Source: Ruminococcaceae bacterium UBA1741
Lineage (GTDB): Bacteria; Bacillota; Clostridia; Oscillospirales; Acutalibacteraceae
Assembly: GCA_002315685.1 (NCBI GenBank)
Contig: DCHX01000007.1
Span: 6,255 to 70,254 of the forward strand
Length of the DNA: 64,000 bases
Direction of reading: 5' to 3'
Translations under genes and position numbers: made by a program
The notes under the pieces: model-generated
Databases searched by the model: none
What the model was told of the DNA's origin: nothing
Seen by the model: only the letters and a program-made list of their open reading frames with translations
Part shown: positions 8,361 through 17,070 of the stretch, piece after piece
Position numbering within the stretch: the stretch's first letter is position 1
Layout: every line of letters starts with the position of its first letter

Positions 8361-10570
8361 ACAATGTTAAGGGCATTTTCAAATCAGGAATTATCTTTTT
8401 GATTTGTGTTTGCATTGTTTTATTGACGGGGTGCGGAGGCAATATAAGTAAAAAAAAGAAAGCTTATAAAATAAAAGGTAATTTTGAATCCGGAGTTGTT
8501 GCTTCAAACAGCGATTTAGAACTTTCGTGGAATAATTCATCATGCTGTATTCTTTTGAAAAACAAGAAAACCGGCAAAATATGGTCAACTACACCTTACG
8601 AGTATTATTCAACCGGTGAATGTGATGAGTGCTTATCATCACCAATTTATATTGATTATATCAATGATACAAGTAAGCTTTCGGATGTTTCAAAAGCTTA
8701 TAAAGATTCAATAAAAAACGGAAGTGTTACATCTAAGCAAATTGAAAACGGTATAGAGGTTTGTTATTATTTCCAAAAGTCCAAAATAGCAGTTCCTGTT
8801 CAGTATGTTTTAAGAGATGATTCTCTTGCAATTTCTGTTGATTTTACAAAGATTTACGAAAAAGAAAACAAGCTTCGTTCAGTAAGTATTGCTCCGTATT
8901 TGACATCGGTAAAAAACGACACAGATAATTCATATTTATTTATTCCGTCCGGATGTGGCTCAATAATGAGGACGTATGAAAATGTTGATGGTGAGCGTTC
9001 TTTTTCAGCAGATGTTTTTTCGGTAGATGCTTCGAAAATTGTTCCGGAGGAGCTTAATGATGAGAGTCAGGTAAAAATACCGGTTTTCGGGGTTAAGTCC
9101 GGCGAAGATGCTCTTTGTGCTATAATCGAGGGGAATGCACAAGCTTCGGAGATAAAAGCATCTGCAGGCGATAAGTTGAGTGGATATTCGAATGTTTATG
9201 TAAACTTCAAAGCAAGAGATTATGATATTTATGAAACACAGCTTTCGTGGGAGTATAAAGATGTTACAAGAGTTTCCGAAAAGGTAATAGATTATACGGG
9301 AACTGTTTGCTTTTATCCTCTTTCCGGAAACGACGCCGATTATATTGGAATGGCAAGATGCTATAAGAATTATTTGAAGGTGAATAAGCTATTATCAACC
9401 GATTTGTCCGATTCAACCTATGCTGTAAATATTATAGGTGGCGCTACCGTTAAAGAACTTACCTGTGGAATACCGCACAATTCCATGGCGGTTTCAACAA
9501 CATTTTCAAAAGCAAATGAAATAATAAAAGATTTGATTGTTAGCTGCAATTCTTTACCGTCTGTAAGACTTTTGGGTTTTGGAACTAGCGGAATATCATA
9601 TGGAAATGTTGGCGGCGGATTTACTTTTTCGGTAAAATTCGGGGGAGAAAAAGGATATAAAACATTAGAAAATTTTTGTCTTGATAATAATATTCCGATT
9701 TTCAGCGATTTTGAGCTTTTGTATTTTAGAAATTCCGGCAATGGATTTAACTCAATTATGGATGTTGCAAAATCAGCATCGCTTCATAAGGTTAAAAAAT
9801 ACAATGTAAATATTGATTTGCGAAATTATGATAAAGATTCGTTTTATTTTCTATTAAGTAGAAAAAATCTTTTGAAGGCCTCAAAAAAACTTTTGTCTTT
9901 TGCACTAAAGCAAAATCTTTCGGGTGTTAGTATTGAAAGTCTTTCAAGCACAAAATACTGTGATTATTCAAGCCCTGAATATAGTGGCGCAAGGAAAATC
10001 CAAGAGGATACAGTAAGTATAATAAATTCATTCAAGAACAAGAATATCAGTGTTGCGGTAAGCAATGCAAATTCTTATTCGGCGGCGATTGCGAATAGTT
10101 GCTTTTCCGTTCCTGTTGATAACGGTGATTTTTCTTCGCTGGATGAATCAATACCTTTTTATCAAATGGTTTTTGGTGCGGACAAATCTCTTTTTTCAAA
10201 AGAAATCAATGTTTCGGATGATATAAACAAAGCTCTTATGCTTGCGGTTCAAAGCGGAACAAAACCGAGTTTTGTTCTTATTGATAAATACAATTCAAAA
10301 CTTGATAGCTTATATTATAACGGATTATATTCTTCTGTGTATTCGTCTAATAAAGATTATATTATTAAATCGATAAATAAATTGGATGCGTATTATAAGA
10401 AAATAAATGGTGCAAGCATCAAGGAATATAGTCTTTTAGAGAACAATGTATCAAAAACAGTATTTGATTGCAATGTAACTGTTTATGCAAACCATAGCTC
10501 GCATGAGGTTAGCTCTCCTGTCGGCGAAATATCCTCTTACGGATATAAAATAGTGGATGGAGGGGAATAA
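8357..10570 (+). CDS. DUF5696-like lipoprotein
   Basis: This is a 737-residue lipoprotein: the signal peptide ends LLTGC (Cys26), giving a lipid anchor on the outer face of the membrane. The rest resembles the DUF5696 family found beside sugar ABC importers, with an N-terminal beta-rich part (LLKNKKTGKIWSTTPYEYYS), a central region, and a C-terminal part that reads like a TIM-barrel hydrolase (GVSIESLSSTKYCDYSS). Four-base overlap with the preceding gene implies translational coupling. Biochemical function is unknown; a glycan-binding or glycosidase-like role is inference. Family recognition is from memory of its context and N-terminal pattern. Confidence 0.65.
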   Translation: MNNVKGIFKSGIIFLICVCIVLLTGCGGNISKKKKAYKIKGNFESGVVASNSDLELSWNNSSCCILLKNKKTGKIWSTTPYEYYSTGECDECLSSPIYIDYINDTSKLSDVSKAYKDSIKNGSVTSKQIENGIEVCYYFQKSKIAVPVQYVLRDDSLAISVDFTKIYEKENKLRSVSIAPYLTSVKNDTDNSYLFIPSGCGSIMRTYENVDGERSFSADVFSVDASKIVPEELNDESQVKIPVFGVKSGEDALCAIIEGNAQASEIKASAGDKLSGYSNVYVNFKARDYDIYETQLSWEYKDVTRVSEKVIDYTGTVCFYPLSGNDADYIGMARCYKNYLKVNKLLSTDLSDSTYAVNIIGGATVKELTCGIPHNSMAVSTTFSKANEIIKDLIVSCNSLPSVRLLGFGTSGISYGNVGGGFTFSVKFGGEKGYKTLENFCLDNNIPIFSDFELLYFRNSGNGFNSIMDVAKSASLHKVKKYNVNIDLRNYDKDSFYFLLSRKNLLKASKKLLSFALKQNLSGVSIESLSSTKYCDYSSPEYSGARKIQEDTVSIINSFKNKNISVAVSNANSYSAAIANSCFSVPVDNGDFSSLDESIPFYQMVFGADKSLFSKEINVSDDINKALMLAVQSGTKPSFVLIDKYNSKLDSLYYNGLYSSVYSSNKDYIIKSINKLDAYYKKINGASIKEYSLLENNVSKTVFDCNVTVYANHSSHEVSSPVGEISSYGYKIVDGGE

Positions 10571-10571
10571 A

Positions 10572-11477
10572 GTGAAAAAGAAAACAAAAGGCAATTTAGA
10601 TGCAAATAAAAACAAAATCGGTTATCAGTTTGTAGCTCATTGGATTTTAGGACTTTTAATGTTTTTTATTATTCCGATTATTGACTCTATAAAGTATTCT
10701 CTGACAAATATTACGATTGCTGCAGGCGAATTGAAGTTTAAGTTTATCGGTATTGAAAATTACCGTCAGATGCTCTTAAGTGATGCAAAGTATTTAGATA
10801 ATGTAAGAGATTCCGTTTCCACAATGTTTTCATCTGTTCCTATTATTATTGCTTTAAGCCTCATTCTTGCTATTGTTCTTAATCAAAAATTCAAAGGAAG
10901 ACTTATTGCAAGAAGTATTTTCTTTATGCCGGTAATTATAGCAACGGGTGTTGTAATGGTTTTGCTTAAAAGCGGATATCTTCGTGTTCCGTTATTTAAT
11001 GTTACAAGTGGAGCAGAATATGAATACGGCGGACTAATTGATTTTAATGAAATACTTTTGAAGCTTAATTTTCCAAGCAGCATAAATGGTCTGTTTGCAA
11101 AGTATTTAAGTAATGTTTTTGATTTAATATGGTCGTGCGGTGTTCAAATCATTTTATTTCTTTCCGGACTTCAAAGTATTTCTCCGCAACTTTATGAGGT
11201 TTCAAAAATTGAGGGTGCAACAAAGTGGGAAGAGTTTTGGTATGTAACGATTCCTATGCTTAAGGATGTAATATTACTTGTTCTTATTTACACAATGATT
11301 CAGTTGTTCACATCTCTTGATAATCCCGTCGTGGCTCAGGCTTATTCAATAATGAAAAACAATCAGATATATGATTTAAGCTCGGCAATGCTTTGGGGGT
11401 ATTTTGTTTTGGTTATGGCAGTGATGGGCATCGTTTTATTGCTTTACAAACAGCTTTGCTTAAAGAGGTGGGAGTGA
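10572..11477 (+). CDS. Sugar ABC transporter permease, MalF type (second importer)
   Basis: This 301-residue membrane permease has the EAA loop YEVSKIEGATKWEEFWYVTIP. I place the start at the GTG at 10572, one base after the upstream stop, because GGAGGGG lies about six bases before it. The ATG at 10557 would sit inside the preceding gene with no ribosome site. It pairs with the next gene. A long periplasmic-side loop (about residues 130-165) is larger than in the first importer's permease. Confidence 0.9.
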   Translation: MKKKTKGNLDANKNKIGYQFVAHWILGLLMFFIIPIIDSIKYSLTNITIAAGELKFKFIGIENYRQMLLSDAKYLDNVRDSVSTMFSSVPIIIALSLILAIVLNQKFKGRLIARSIFFMPVIIATGVVMVLLKSGYLRVPLFNVTSGAEYEYGGLIDFNEILLKLNFPSSINGLFAKYLSNVFDLIWSCGVQIILFLSGLQSISPQLYEVSKIEGATKWEEFWYVTIPMLKDVILLVLIYTMIQLFTSLDNPVVAQAYSIMKNNQIYDLSSAMLWGYFVLVMAVMGIVLLLYKQLCLKRWE

Positions 11478-11481
11478 TTGT

Positions 11482-12471
11482 ATGAAATCGATAAAAATAT
11501 TTAATTCAAAAAGTCCCACTGCAAAAAAATTAGATACATATTCGGCGAATAAAAACACAGCTTCAATATTTCTTTCTATAGCAAGATACGTTTTTTTATT
11601 CTCATTTGGTTATATACTTTTATATCCTTTGATTTATATGATTGTTCATGCCTTTCAAAGTGCCGATGATTTTTTGGACCCGACCGTGCAATGGGTTTCA
11701 AAAACCTATACTTTTGACAATTTTAAGCTTGCTGCAAAAACGGTTGATTTATATAAATCGGCTTTTACATCAATATTTGTATTATTGTTAAGCGGACTTG
11801 TTGAGGTTTTTTCGTGCGGTATTGCGGCATACGGTCTTGCAAGATTTAATTTTAAGGGCAAGAAAATTCTTGATGTCATCTTAATACTTAATATTTTGGT
11901 GCCTACTACAGTTATTATCATTCCTACATATATAAATTTCAGATATATGGATATCGCGGGCATATTAAATATTGTTGGTACGATTTTAAAAAAAGAATTA
12001 AGATTAAATCTTCTTGATACGCCCTTTGTCTTTTATGTTCCGTCATTGCTTGCGGTTGGAATTCAATCGGGATTCTTCATTTATATTTTCAAGCAGTTTT
12101 TTAAGGGATTTCCTAAAGAACTTGAGGAAGCAGCAAGTATTGACGGCGCTTCGGCTTGGAAAACGTTTTTCAAGATAGTTATTCCTTCGTCTGGCGTTGC
12201 AGTTCTTACCGTTTTTATTTTCTCGGTTATTTGGCACTGGAATGAATACTACCGACCCGCAATGTTTTACAGCACTAACTATCCGTTAGCTGTTAAAATT
12301 AAGGATTTCTTCACGCTTGTTCAGGGACTCGGATATAATGTTTATTCTGCCGAAGCTGTTAATGCGGCGATGGCAGCATCTATAATGTTTATTTTACCGG
12401 TTTTAATTATGTATATGATTATGCAAAGAAAATTTATTGAAAGTATATCTCAAACCGGTATAGTTGGTTAA
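11482..12471 (+). CDS. Sugar ABC transporter permease, MalG type (second importer)
   Basis: This 329-residue partner permease has the EAA loop LEEAASIDGASAWKTFFKIVIP and about six membrane helices. It begins four bases after its partner's stop behind a GGGAG ribosome site. The order permease-permease-SBP is the reverse of the first importer, so the two systems bracket the YIP1-like and DUF5696-like genes. Confidence 0.92.
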   Translation: MKSIKIFNSKSPTAKKLDTYSANKNTASIFLSIARYVFLFSFGYILLYPLIYMIVHAFQSADDFLDPTVQWVSKTYTFDNFKLAAKTVDLYKSAFTSIFVLLLSGLVEVFSCGIAAYGLARFNFKGKKILDVILILNILVPTTVIIIPTYINFRYMDIAGILNIVGTILKKELRLNLLDTPFVFYVPSLLAVGIQSGFFIYIFKQFFKGFPKELEEAASIDGASAWKTFFKIVIPSSGVAVLTVFIFSVIWHWNEYYRPAMFYSTNYPLAVKIKDFFTLVQGLGYNVYSAEAVNAAMAASIMFILPVLIMYMIMQRKFIESISQTGIVG

Positions 12472-12481
12472 TTATCAAATA

Positions 12482-12501
12482 ATCAAAACAAAAGTTTTGA
12501 T
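12482..12501 (+). other. Intercistronic hairpin before SBP2
   Basis: An 8-bp perfect stem (ATCAAAAC/GTTTTGAT) with an AAAA loop lies between the permease and binding-protein genes and has no U-tract. Such hairpins can stabilise the downstream binding-protein mRNA, which is usually needed in excess. Confidence 0.45.
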
Positions 12502-12520
12502 AAATAATAGGAGGATTTTT

Positions 12521-13981
12521 ATGAAATTCATAGGTAAAAAAATCATTTGCGTTACTATGGCGTTTGCCATGCTTGTGGCAATTTGCGGTTGTAAAAGCAA
12601 AGACACAGACGAAGAAGGCTCTGACTACGATGTTGAATATGTGTATGAGTATGTGTCTGGTGATAACAGCAGTTCTTCAAGTAATGAATCAACTGATAGC
12701 ACCGAAAAAACAGGTAACAGCTCGAAAAAAAATTCAACGACAACAAGCGGTTCAAGCACTAACTCAAAAACAAAATCATGGGAAGAGATTAAAGCATCGA
12801 TACCTTCAAAGTTAAAGGGTACAACAATTACATTCTATAACTGGAATCCCTCTAACTCGTTTACAGGCTCTTCCAAAGCAATCGCCGCATTCACAAAGGA
12901 AACCGGAATCAAGGTTAATTGGGTAACCGGCACATACGATGATTATATTACAAAAATTACCGCTATGGTAGCTTCCGGCGATTCTCCGGATATAATCCGA
13001 ATGAGAGATACAAATGTAAATATACTTCAATCACTTCAACCGATTTCAAATCTCGGCTATGATTTTACAGATGGTGCTTGGAATCAAGAGTTGATGAATT
13101 TGTACAAGGTAAACGGTAAAACCTACGGAATGATTTTAAAGGACACTCCGTATTTCTTCCCTGCCGTTATGTATTATAACCGTTCACTTATTTCTCGATA
13201 TAACCTTGAAGACCCGTATAACCTTTGGAAACAGGGCAAATGGACTTGGAAAAAGATGGCAAGTATGTGCTCGGAATTTGTATCGGCAGCAGGAACCGAA
13301 TACGAGGGCTATACAATGCCGGACGGTGGCGAATATATGCGCTGTATGGGTGTTACATACATTACATATGACGCTTCAAAGAGCAAATATGTGAGCCATA
13401 TGGATGATACTCGCATAGTTAAAGCTTGGCAGTTTGTTTCGAAGAATGTAAAAGAAGGAAACTTCAGCAATACAGTTTATAATCTTGACGGTTTTGATAA
13501 CGGCACAATTCTTTTCCATGCCAACAGTGCTATTTCTTCGATTAGAGCTCATTTCCATGTTAAAAAGCTTATTTCGAACGGAGATTTAGGTACTGTTCCG
13601 ATGCCGACTGTTGACGGACAAAAAACCTATTACCAAGAGCTCGGAGAGAATATAGCATTCGGTGTTCCTAAGGGTGCGAAAAATAAAGAAGCGGTACCGT
13701 ACTTCCTCAGATATTATTTAGACTGTGCAAATTATGATATGAATGATTTTTACTGTGATTCGCAAGCTAAGGAAGTTGTAGATTGGTGCAGAAATCAAAC
13801 ATTCTTTACAAATATGGATGTTCTTTTAGATAAGTCTCGTTATGGTGATTCTGTTCATGATATGTCATATTTGCTTCGCCAAACCGAATCCGCACAAATT
13901 AAATCAAACCTTGACAAATACACAGCAATGGTTGCGAAGTGTGTTAATGATTCAAATAAATCATTAGAGAGTTTAAAATAA
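12521..13981 (+). CDS. ABC sugar-binding lipoprotein (SBP2)
   Basis: This is the lipid-anchored solute-binding protein of the second importer, 486 residues. The lipobox ends AICGC with Cys24. A Ser/Thr/Asn-rich linker follows and includes the segment VEYVYEYV shared with two SGNH lipoproteins downstream. The family 1 binding domain starts near residue 90 (GTTITFYNWNPS) and contains the typical AMVASGDSPDIIRM motif. AGGAGG precedes the ATG at 12521, whereas the in-frame ATG at 12464 overlaps the permease gene. The ligand is presumably an oligosaccharide of the glycan attacked by the downstream enzymes. Confidence 0.93.
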   Translation: MKFIGKKIICVTMAFAMLVAICGCKSKDTDEEGSDYDVEYVYEYVSGDNSSSSSNESTDSTEKTGNSSKKNSTTTSGSSTNSKTKSWEEIKASIPSKLKGTTITFYNWNPSNSFTGSSKAIAAFTKETGIKVNWVTGTYDDYITKITAMVASGDSPDIIRMRDTNVNILQSLQPISNLGYDFTDGAWNQELMNLYKVNGKTYGMILKDTPYFFPAVMYYNRSLISRYNLEDPYNLWKQGKWTWKKMASMCSEFVSAAGTEYEGYTMPDGGEYMRCMGVTYITYDASKSKYVSHMDDTRIVKAWQFVSKNVKEGNFSNTVYNLDGFDNGTILFHANSAISSIRAHFHVKKLISNGDLGTVPMPTVDGQKTYYQELGENIAFGVPKGAKNKEAVPYFLRYYLDCANYDMNDFYCDSQAKEVVDWCRNQTFFTNMDVLLDKSRYGDSVHDMSYLLRQTESAQIKSNLDKYTAMVAKCVNDSNKSLESLK

Positions 13982-13982
13982 T

Positions 13983-15323
13983 ATGAATAATAATTGTTTT
14001 GGAAACGGAATACCTGTTAATTCAGGTATTCCAAAAACCTCGGTTACTGATAAAGCAGCGGAGGTTTTAAAAGAAAAGATAGTTACGCTATCGGATACTG
14101 TATCCAAAAACAAAAAATGTTGGTATATATCTCAAAACGGTAGTGATTCAAACTCCGGTAGCTCACCTGAAAATGCCTGGAAAAGCACTGTGGGATATCA
14201 AAAGCATCTCGACGAAATAAAGCCCGGAGAAGCTGTGCTTTTTGAAAGAGGCGGTATATATCGTGGCTGGGTTCCGGTTTTAGACGGCGTTAGCTACGGA
14301 GCATACGGAATTGGAGATAAGCCAAAACTTTACGGCTCGCCTGATAATTTTGCGGATAAATCATATTGGGAAAAAACCGATATGGAAAATATTTGGGTTT
14401 GCAATAATGCAGGCAAATTTGATATCGGCACCATTGTTTTTGACAACGGAACGGCTGTCGGAATTAAAAAGACTCATGAATTGGACCAAGTTGAAAAAGA
14501 TTATGATTTTTTTCATGATACTGTTTCGGAAAAACTTTATTTGTATTTAACTTTTAATCCATGTGAGAAATACAGTGATATAGAGTTTTGCATAGGTGAC
14601 TGTATTCTATCAATCGGCACTCCCGTAAAAAATGTTTTGATTGAAAATTTACAGATATCCTACGGCGGTGCTCACGGAATTGCCTTTTCGGATAATGTAA
14701 GCGATATTACAATTCGAGGTTGCGTTTTATCCTGGATAGGTGGGTCGCTGCAAAATCCGACGGTTAGGTTCGGAAATGCCATTCAGTTTTGGAACACCTG
14801 TAATAATATAACGGTTGAGAAAAATTACATTTATCAAATATATGATACCGGATTTACACATCAGGGGATTCCGAATTGTGAGCAAACCAATATAAATATT
14901 AATGAAAATCTTATTGAGTATTGCACCTATGCTATTGAGTATTTTCCGCTTGATAAGGATAACGGAAAGCTTGCGAATATAATATATTCTAATAACATTT
15001 TAAGGTTTTCCGGATATGGCTGGGGAATGCAAAGACCTAATCCGCAAGCGGTATCATTAATATGCGGTTGGGGCGGATTTTTAACAGCAGATAACTTTAA
15101 GATTGATAATAATATTTTAGATGGTTCTACTGCATATTTGATTGTTCAGTATGGCATTAACGATAATGAAATAATTTACAACGGTAACAGCTTTTATATG
15201 AGCGAGGGTGCGGTTGCCCGTTGGACAAACGACACTCCGCTATATGCCGAAAATGAAGAACAAATGAGTAAACAGGTATCAAAGATTGATAAATCGTTCA
15301 AAGAAGTTAAATTCAAGTCGTGA
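13983..15323 (+). CDS. Right-handed beta-helix protein, cytoplasmic paralog
   Basis: This 446-residue protein has an N-terminal strand motif (WYISQNGSDSNSGSSPENAW), a LFERGGIYRG segment, and many PbH1-type turns (ITIRGCVLSW, ITVEKNYIYQIYDTGFTHQG). The fold is that of polysaccharide lyases and related glycan-active enzymes, but I cannot name a CAZy family or catalytic residues. It is clearly paralogous to the proteins at 15457 and 19574, yet has no signal peptide or lipobox. Its first residues align with the linker-adjacent part of the lipoprotein paralog. It starts one base after the SBP2 stop, so it may act on imported oligomers. Confidence 0.75.
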   Translation: MNNNCFGNGIPVNSGIPKTSVTDKAAEVLKEKIVTLSDTVSKNKKCWYISQNGSDSNSGSSPENAWKSTVGYQKHLDEIKPGEAVLFERGGIYRGWVPVLDGVSYGAYGIGDKPKLYGSPDNFADKSYWEKTDMENIWVCNNAGKFDIGTIVFDNGTAVGIKKTHELDQVEKDYDFFHDTVSEKLYLYLTFNPCEKYSDIEFCIGDCILSIGTPVKNVLIENLQISYGGAHGIAFSDNVSDITIRGCVLSWIGGSLQNPTVRFGNAIQFWNTCNNITVEKNYIYQIYDTGFTHQGIPNCEQTNININENLIEYCTYAIEYFPLDKDNGKLANIIYSNNILRFSGYGWGMQRPNPQAVSLICGWGGFLTADNFKIDNNILDGSTAYLIVQYGINDNEIIYNGNSFYMSEGAVARWTNDTPLYAENEEQMSKQVSKIDKSFKEVKFKS

Positions 15324-15328
15324 TATTA

Positions 15329-15352
15329 TCCCTAATATTAACTTTTTAGGGA
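15329..15352 (+). other. Intercistronic hairpin
   Basis: TCCCTAA pairs with TTAGGGA around a 10-nt loop just after the stop of the cytoplasmic beta-helix gene. No U-tract follows, so it is not a standard terminator and may mark an mRNA processing or stability site. Confidence 0.4.
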
Positions 15353-15384
15353 AAATTATTTAACAAAATAGGGCGATGTTTTTT

Positions 15385-15441
15385 CGCAGTTTAAGGGGGT
15401 ATGCCTTTTTAAGTGTTTTTTACTAAACTGCGTTAAGCAGT
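15385..15441 (+). promoter_or_regulatory. Leader with two mutually exclusive stems
   Basis: CGCAGTTTA (15385-15393) can pair with TAAACTGCG (15424-15432). The second arm contains ACTGC, which can instead pair with GCAGT (15437-15441). The ribosome site GGAAAGGAG follows at once. This could be a switch controlling the beta-helix lipoprotein gene, but I recognise no known riboswitch class. Confidence 0.35.
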
Positions 15442-15456
15442 GGAAAGGAGAAAAAA

Positions 15457-17046
15457 ATGAGAAAAAAAATCATAGCACTACTTTTAGCGTCTCTTTTAGT
15501 TCTTGCCGGTTGTTCAAGTAATACAACCACAAAGAAAAAAAAGAAAATCATTAAAAAAATCATTACCGTAGCCGATGATTCTTCAACGCAAAGCGAAGAC
15601 CAAGATGATGAAGAAGAATCGTATGACACAGATGAAAACTATATTTCGGACGAAAACGATATTTCCGACGACTATGAATTTCTTATCAATGTTGAAAATA
15701 CCAATGACACGGTACCGATAAATAATACATCAACCCGTTTGAATCCTCAAACCGGCGGCGCTGATAATGAAGCAGAAGTTTTAAGAAGCAAAATTGTAAA
15801 TGCAAAAGACGCCCTAAAAACTTCAACCGGTACGACATATTATATTTCCCGTAAGGGAAATGACGGTAATGACGGTAAATCACCTGATAAAGCTTGGTAT
15901 TCTACCTCGGCTTATCAAGCGGCAAGGTCCGATTTAAAGGCCGGAGACACGGTACTTTTTGAGCGTGGCGGTGTTTACAGAGGTTCGTTTTCGCTTGTTT
16001 CGGGTGTAAACTACGGTGCTTACGGAGAAGGTCCTAAACCTGCAATTTACGGTTCGCTTATGAATTATACGGGTGAAAGCACATGGCGTACGAGCGATGA
16101 TGAAAATATATGGATTTGTAATGAATATATAAATATTGATGTAGGTCTTATTGTTTTCAATCACGGTGTTGCCGTAGGTGTTAAAAAGGACACCTTTGAA
16201 GAGGTACAGAAAAACTTCGATTTTTGGTATAATAGAGATACTGCTGAGTTGTATGTTTATATGGATAGAAATCCCGGAAAAACCTTTTATGACATAGAAA
16301 TTTGCTCCGGCGGTAACCTTCTTTGGGGTGGCACAAGCTGTCGCGATGTAATAATTGAAAATCTTACCGTTAAGTATCATGGCGGTCACGGAATTGCCTT
16401 TGGTAACGATGCGAAGAACATCACAATCAGAAATTGCGATATCGGTTGGATAGGTGGCTCGTATCTCGGAGGAACCGAACGCTACGGAAACGGCATTCAG
16501 TTCTGGAACAATTGCGATAATATTCTGGTTGAAAACAACTGGATATATCAAATTTACGATGCCGGACTTACACATCAAGGCGGTGGCGGCGGAATAGTCA
16601 ACTCAAATATTAAGTATTTAAGCAATTTAATTGAGTATTGTTCCTATAATATTGAATATTTTTCAGGTACTCCGTCAAAGGATAAAATGATTAATATTTT
16701 AATAGCAAACAATATTCTTCGCTTTGCCGGCGAGGGCTGGGGAATGGTTCGTACAAATCCGCAGGCGGTATCTCATATTTGTGCGTGGGGCGGAAATAAC
16801 GCCTTTTATGCTGAAAACTTTGTTATTAAGAATAATATTTTCGATATTTCAAATAACTTTATTGTTAATTCAACATATAATCAGCATGTAAATGTAGAAT
16901 ACTCACAAAACACCTATTACCAAAAAGCAGGATATGCTTTTGCTTGGGAAGACGGAGAAAGATACGATTGCGCAAATCAAGCTGAGCTTGAAAAGGCGGT
17001 ATCTTATGTTGATAAAAATCCCAAACTTGTAAAATTTATTACATAA
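15457..17046 (+). CDS. Right-handed beta-helix lipoprotein
   Basis: This 529-residue lipoprotein has its lipobox at LVLAGC (Cys19), followed by a Lys-rich patch and a long Asp/Glu/Ser linker to about residue 115. The rest is a beta-helix domain collinear with the cytoplasmic paralog at 13983: YYISRKGNDGNDGKSPDKAW, LFERGGVYRG, a GGHGIAFGNDAKNITIRNC turn and IYDAGLTHQG are all conserved. It should sit on the outer face of the membrane and handle oligosaccharides near the importers. A clear AAAGGAG site precedes the ATG. The activity is unknown; lyase, hydrolase or binding are all possible. Confidence 0.78.
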   Translation: MRKKIIALLLASLLVLAGCSSNTTTKKKKKIIKKIITVADDSSTQSEDQDDEEESYDTDENYISDENDISDDYEFLINVENTNDTVPINNTSTRLNPQTGGADNEAEVLRSKIVNAKDALKTSTGTTYYISRKGNDGNDGKSPDKAWYSTSAYQAARSDLKAGDTVLFERGGVYRGSFSLVSGVNYGAYGEGPKPAIYGSLMNYTGESTWRTSDDENIWICNEYINIDVGLIVFNHGVAVGVKKDTFEEVQKNFDFWYNRDTAELYVYMDRNPGKTFYDIEICSGGNLLWGGTSCRDVIIENLTVKYHGGHGIAFGNDAKNITIRNCDIGWIGGSYLGGTERYGNGIQFWNNCDNILVENNWIYQIYDAGLTHQGGGGGIVNSNIKYLSNLIEYCSYNIEYFSGTPSKDKMINILIANNILRFAGEGWGMVRTNPQAVSHICAWGGNNAFYAENFVIKNNIFDISNNFIVNSTYNQHVNVEYSQNTYYQKAGYAFAWEDGERYDCANQAELEKAVSYVDKNPKLVKFIT

Positions 17047-17070
17047 ATTTATTATAAAGGAGTTAGTATT

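Noticed and set aside
15934..16578. A 214-codon minus-strand frame in the beta-helix lipoprotein gene
   Set aside because: It is the mirror of the repetitive beta-helix coding sequence and has no start signal or family match.
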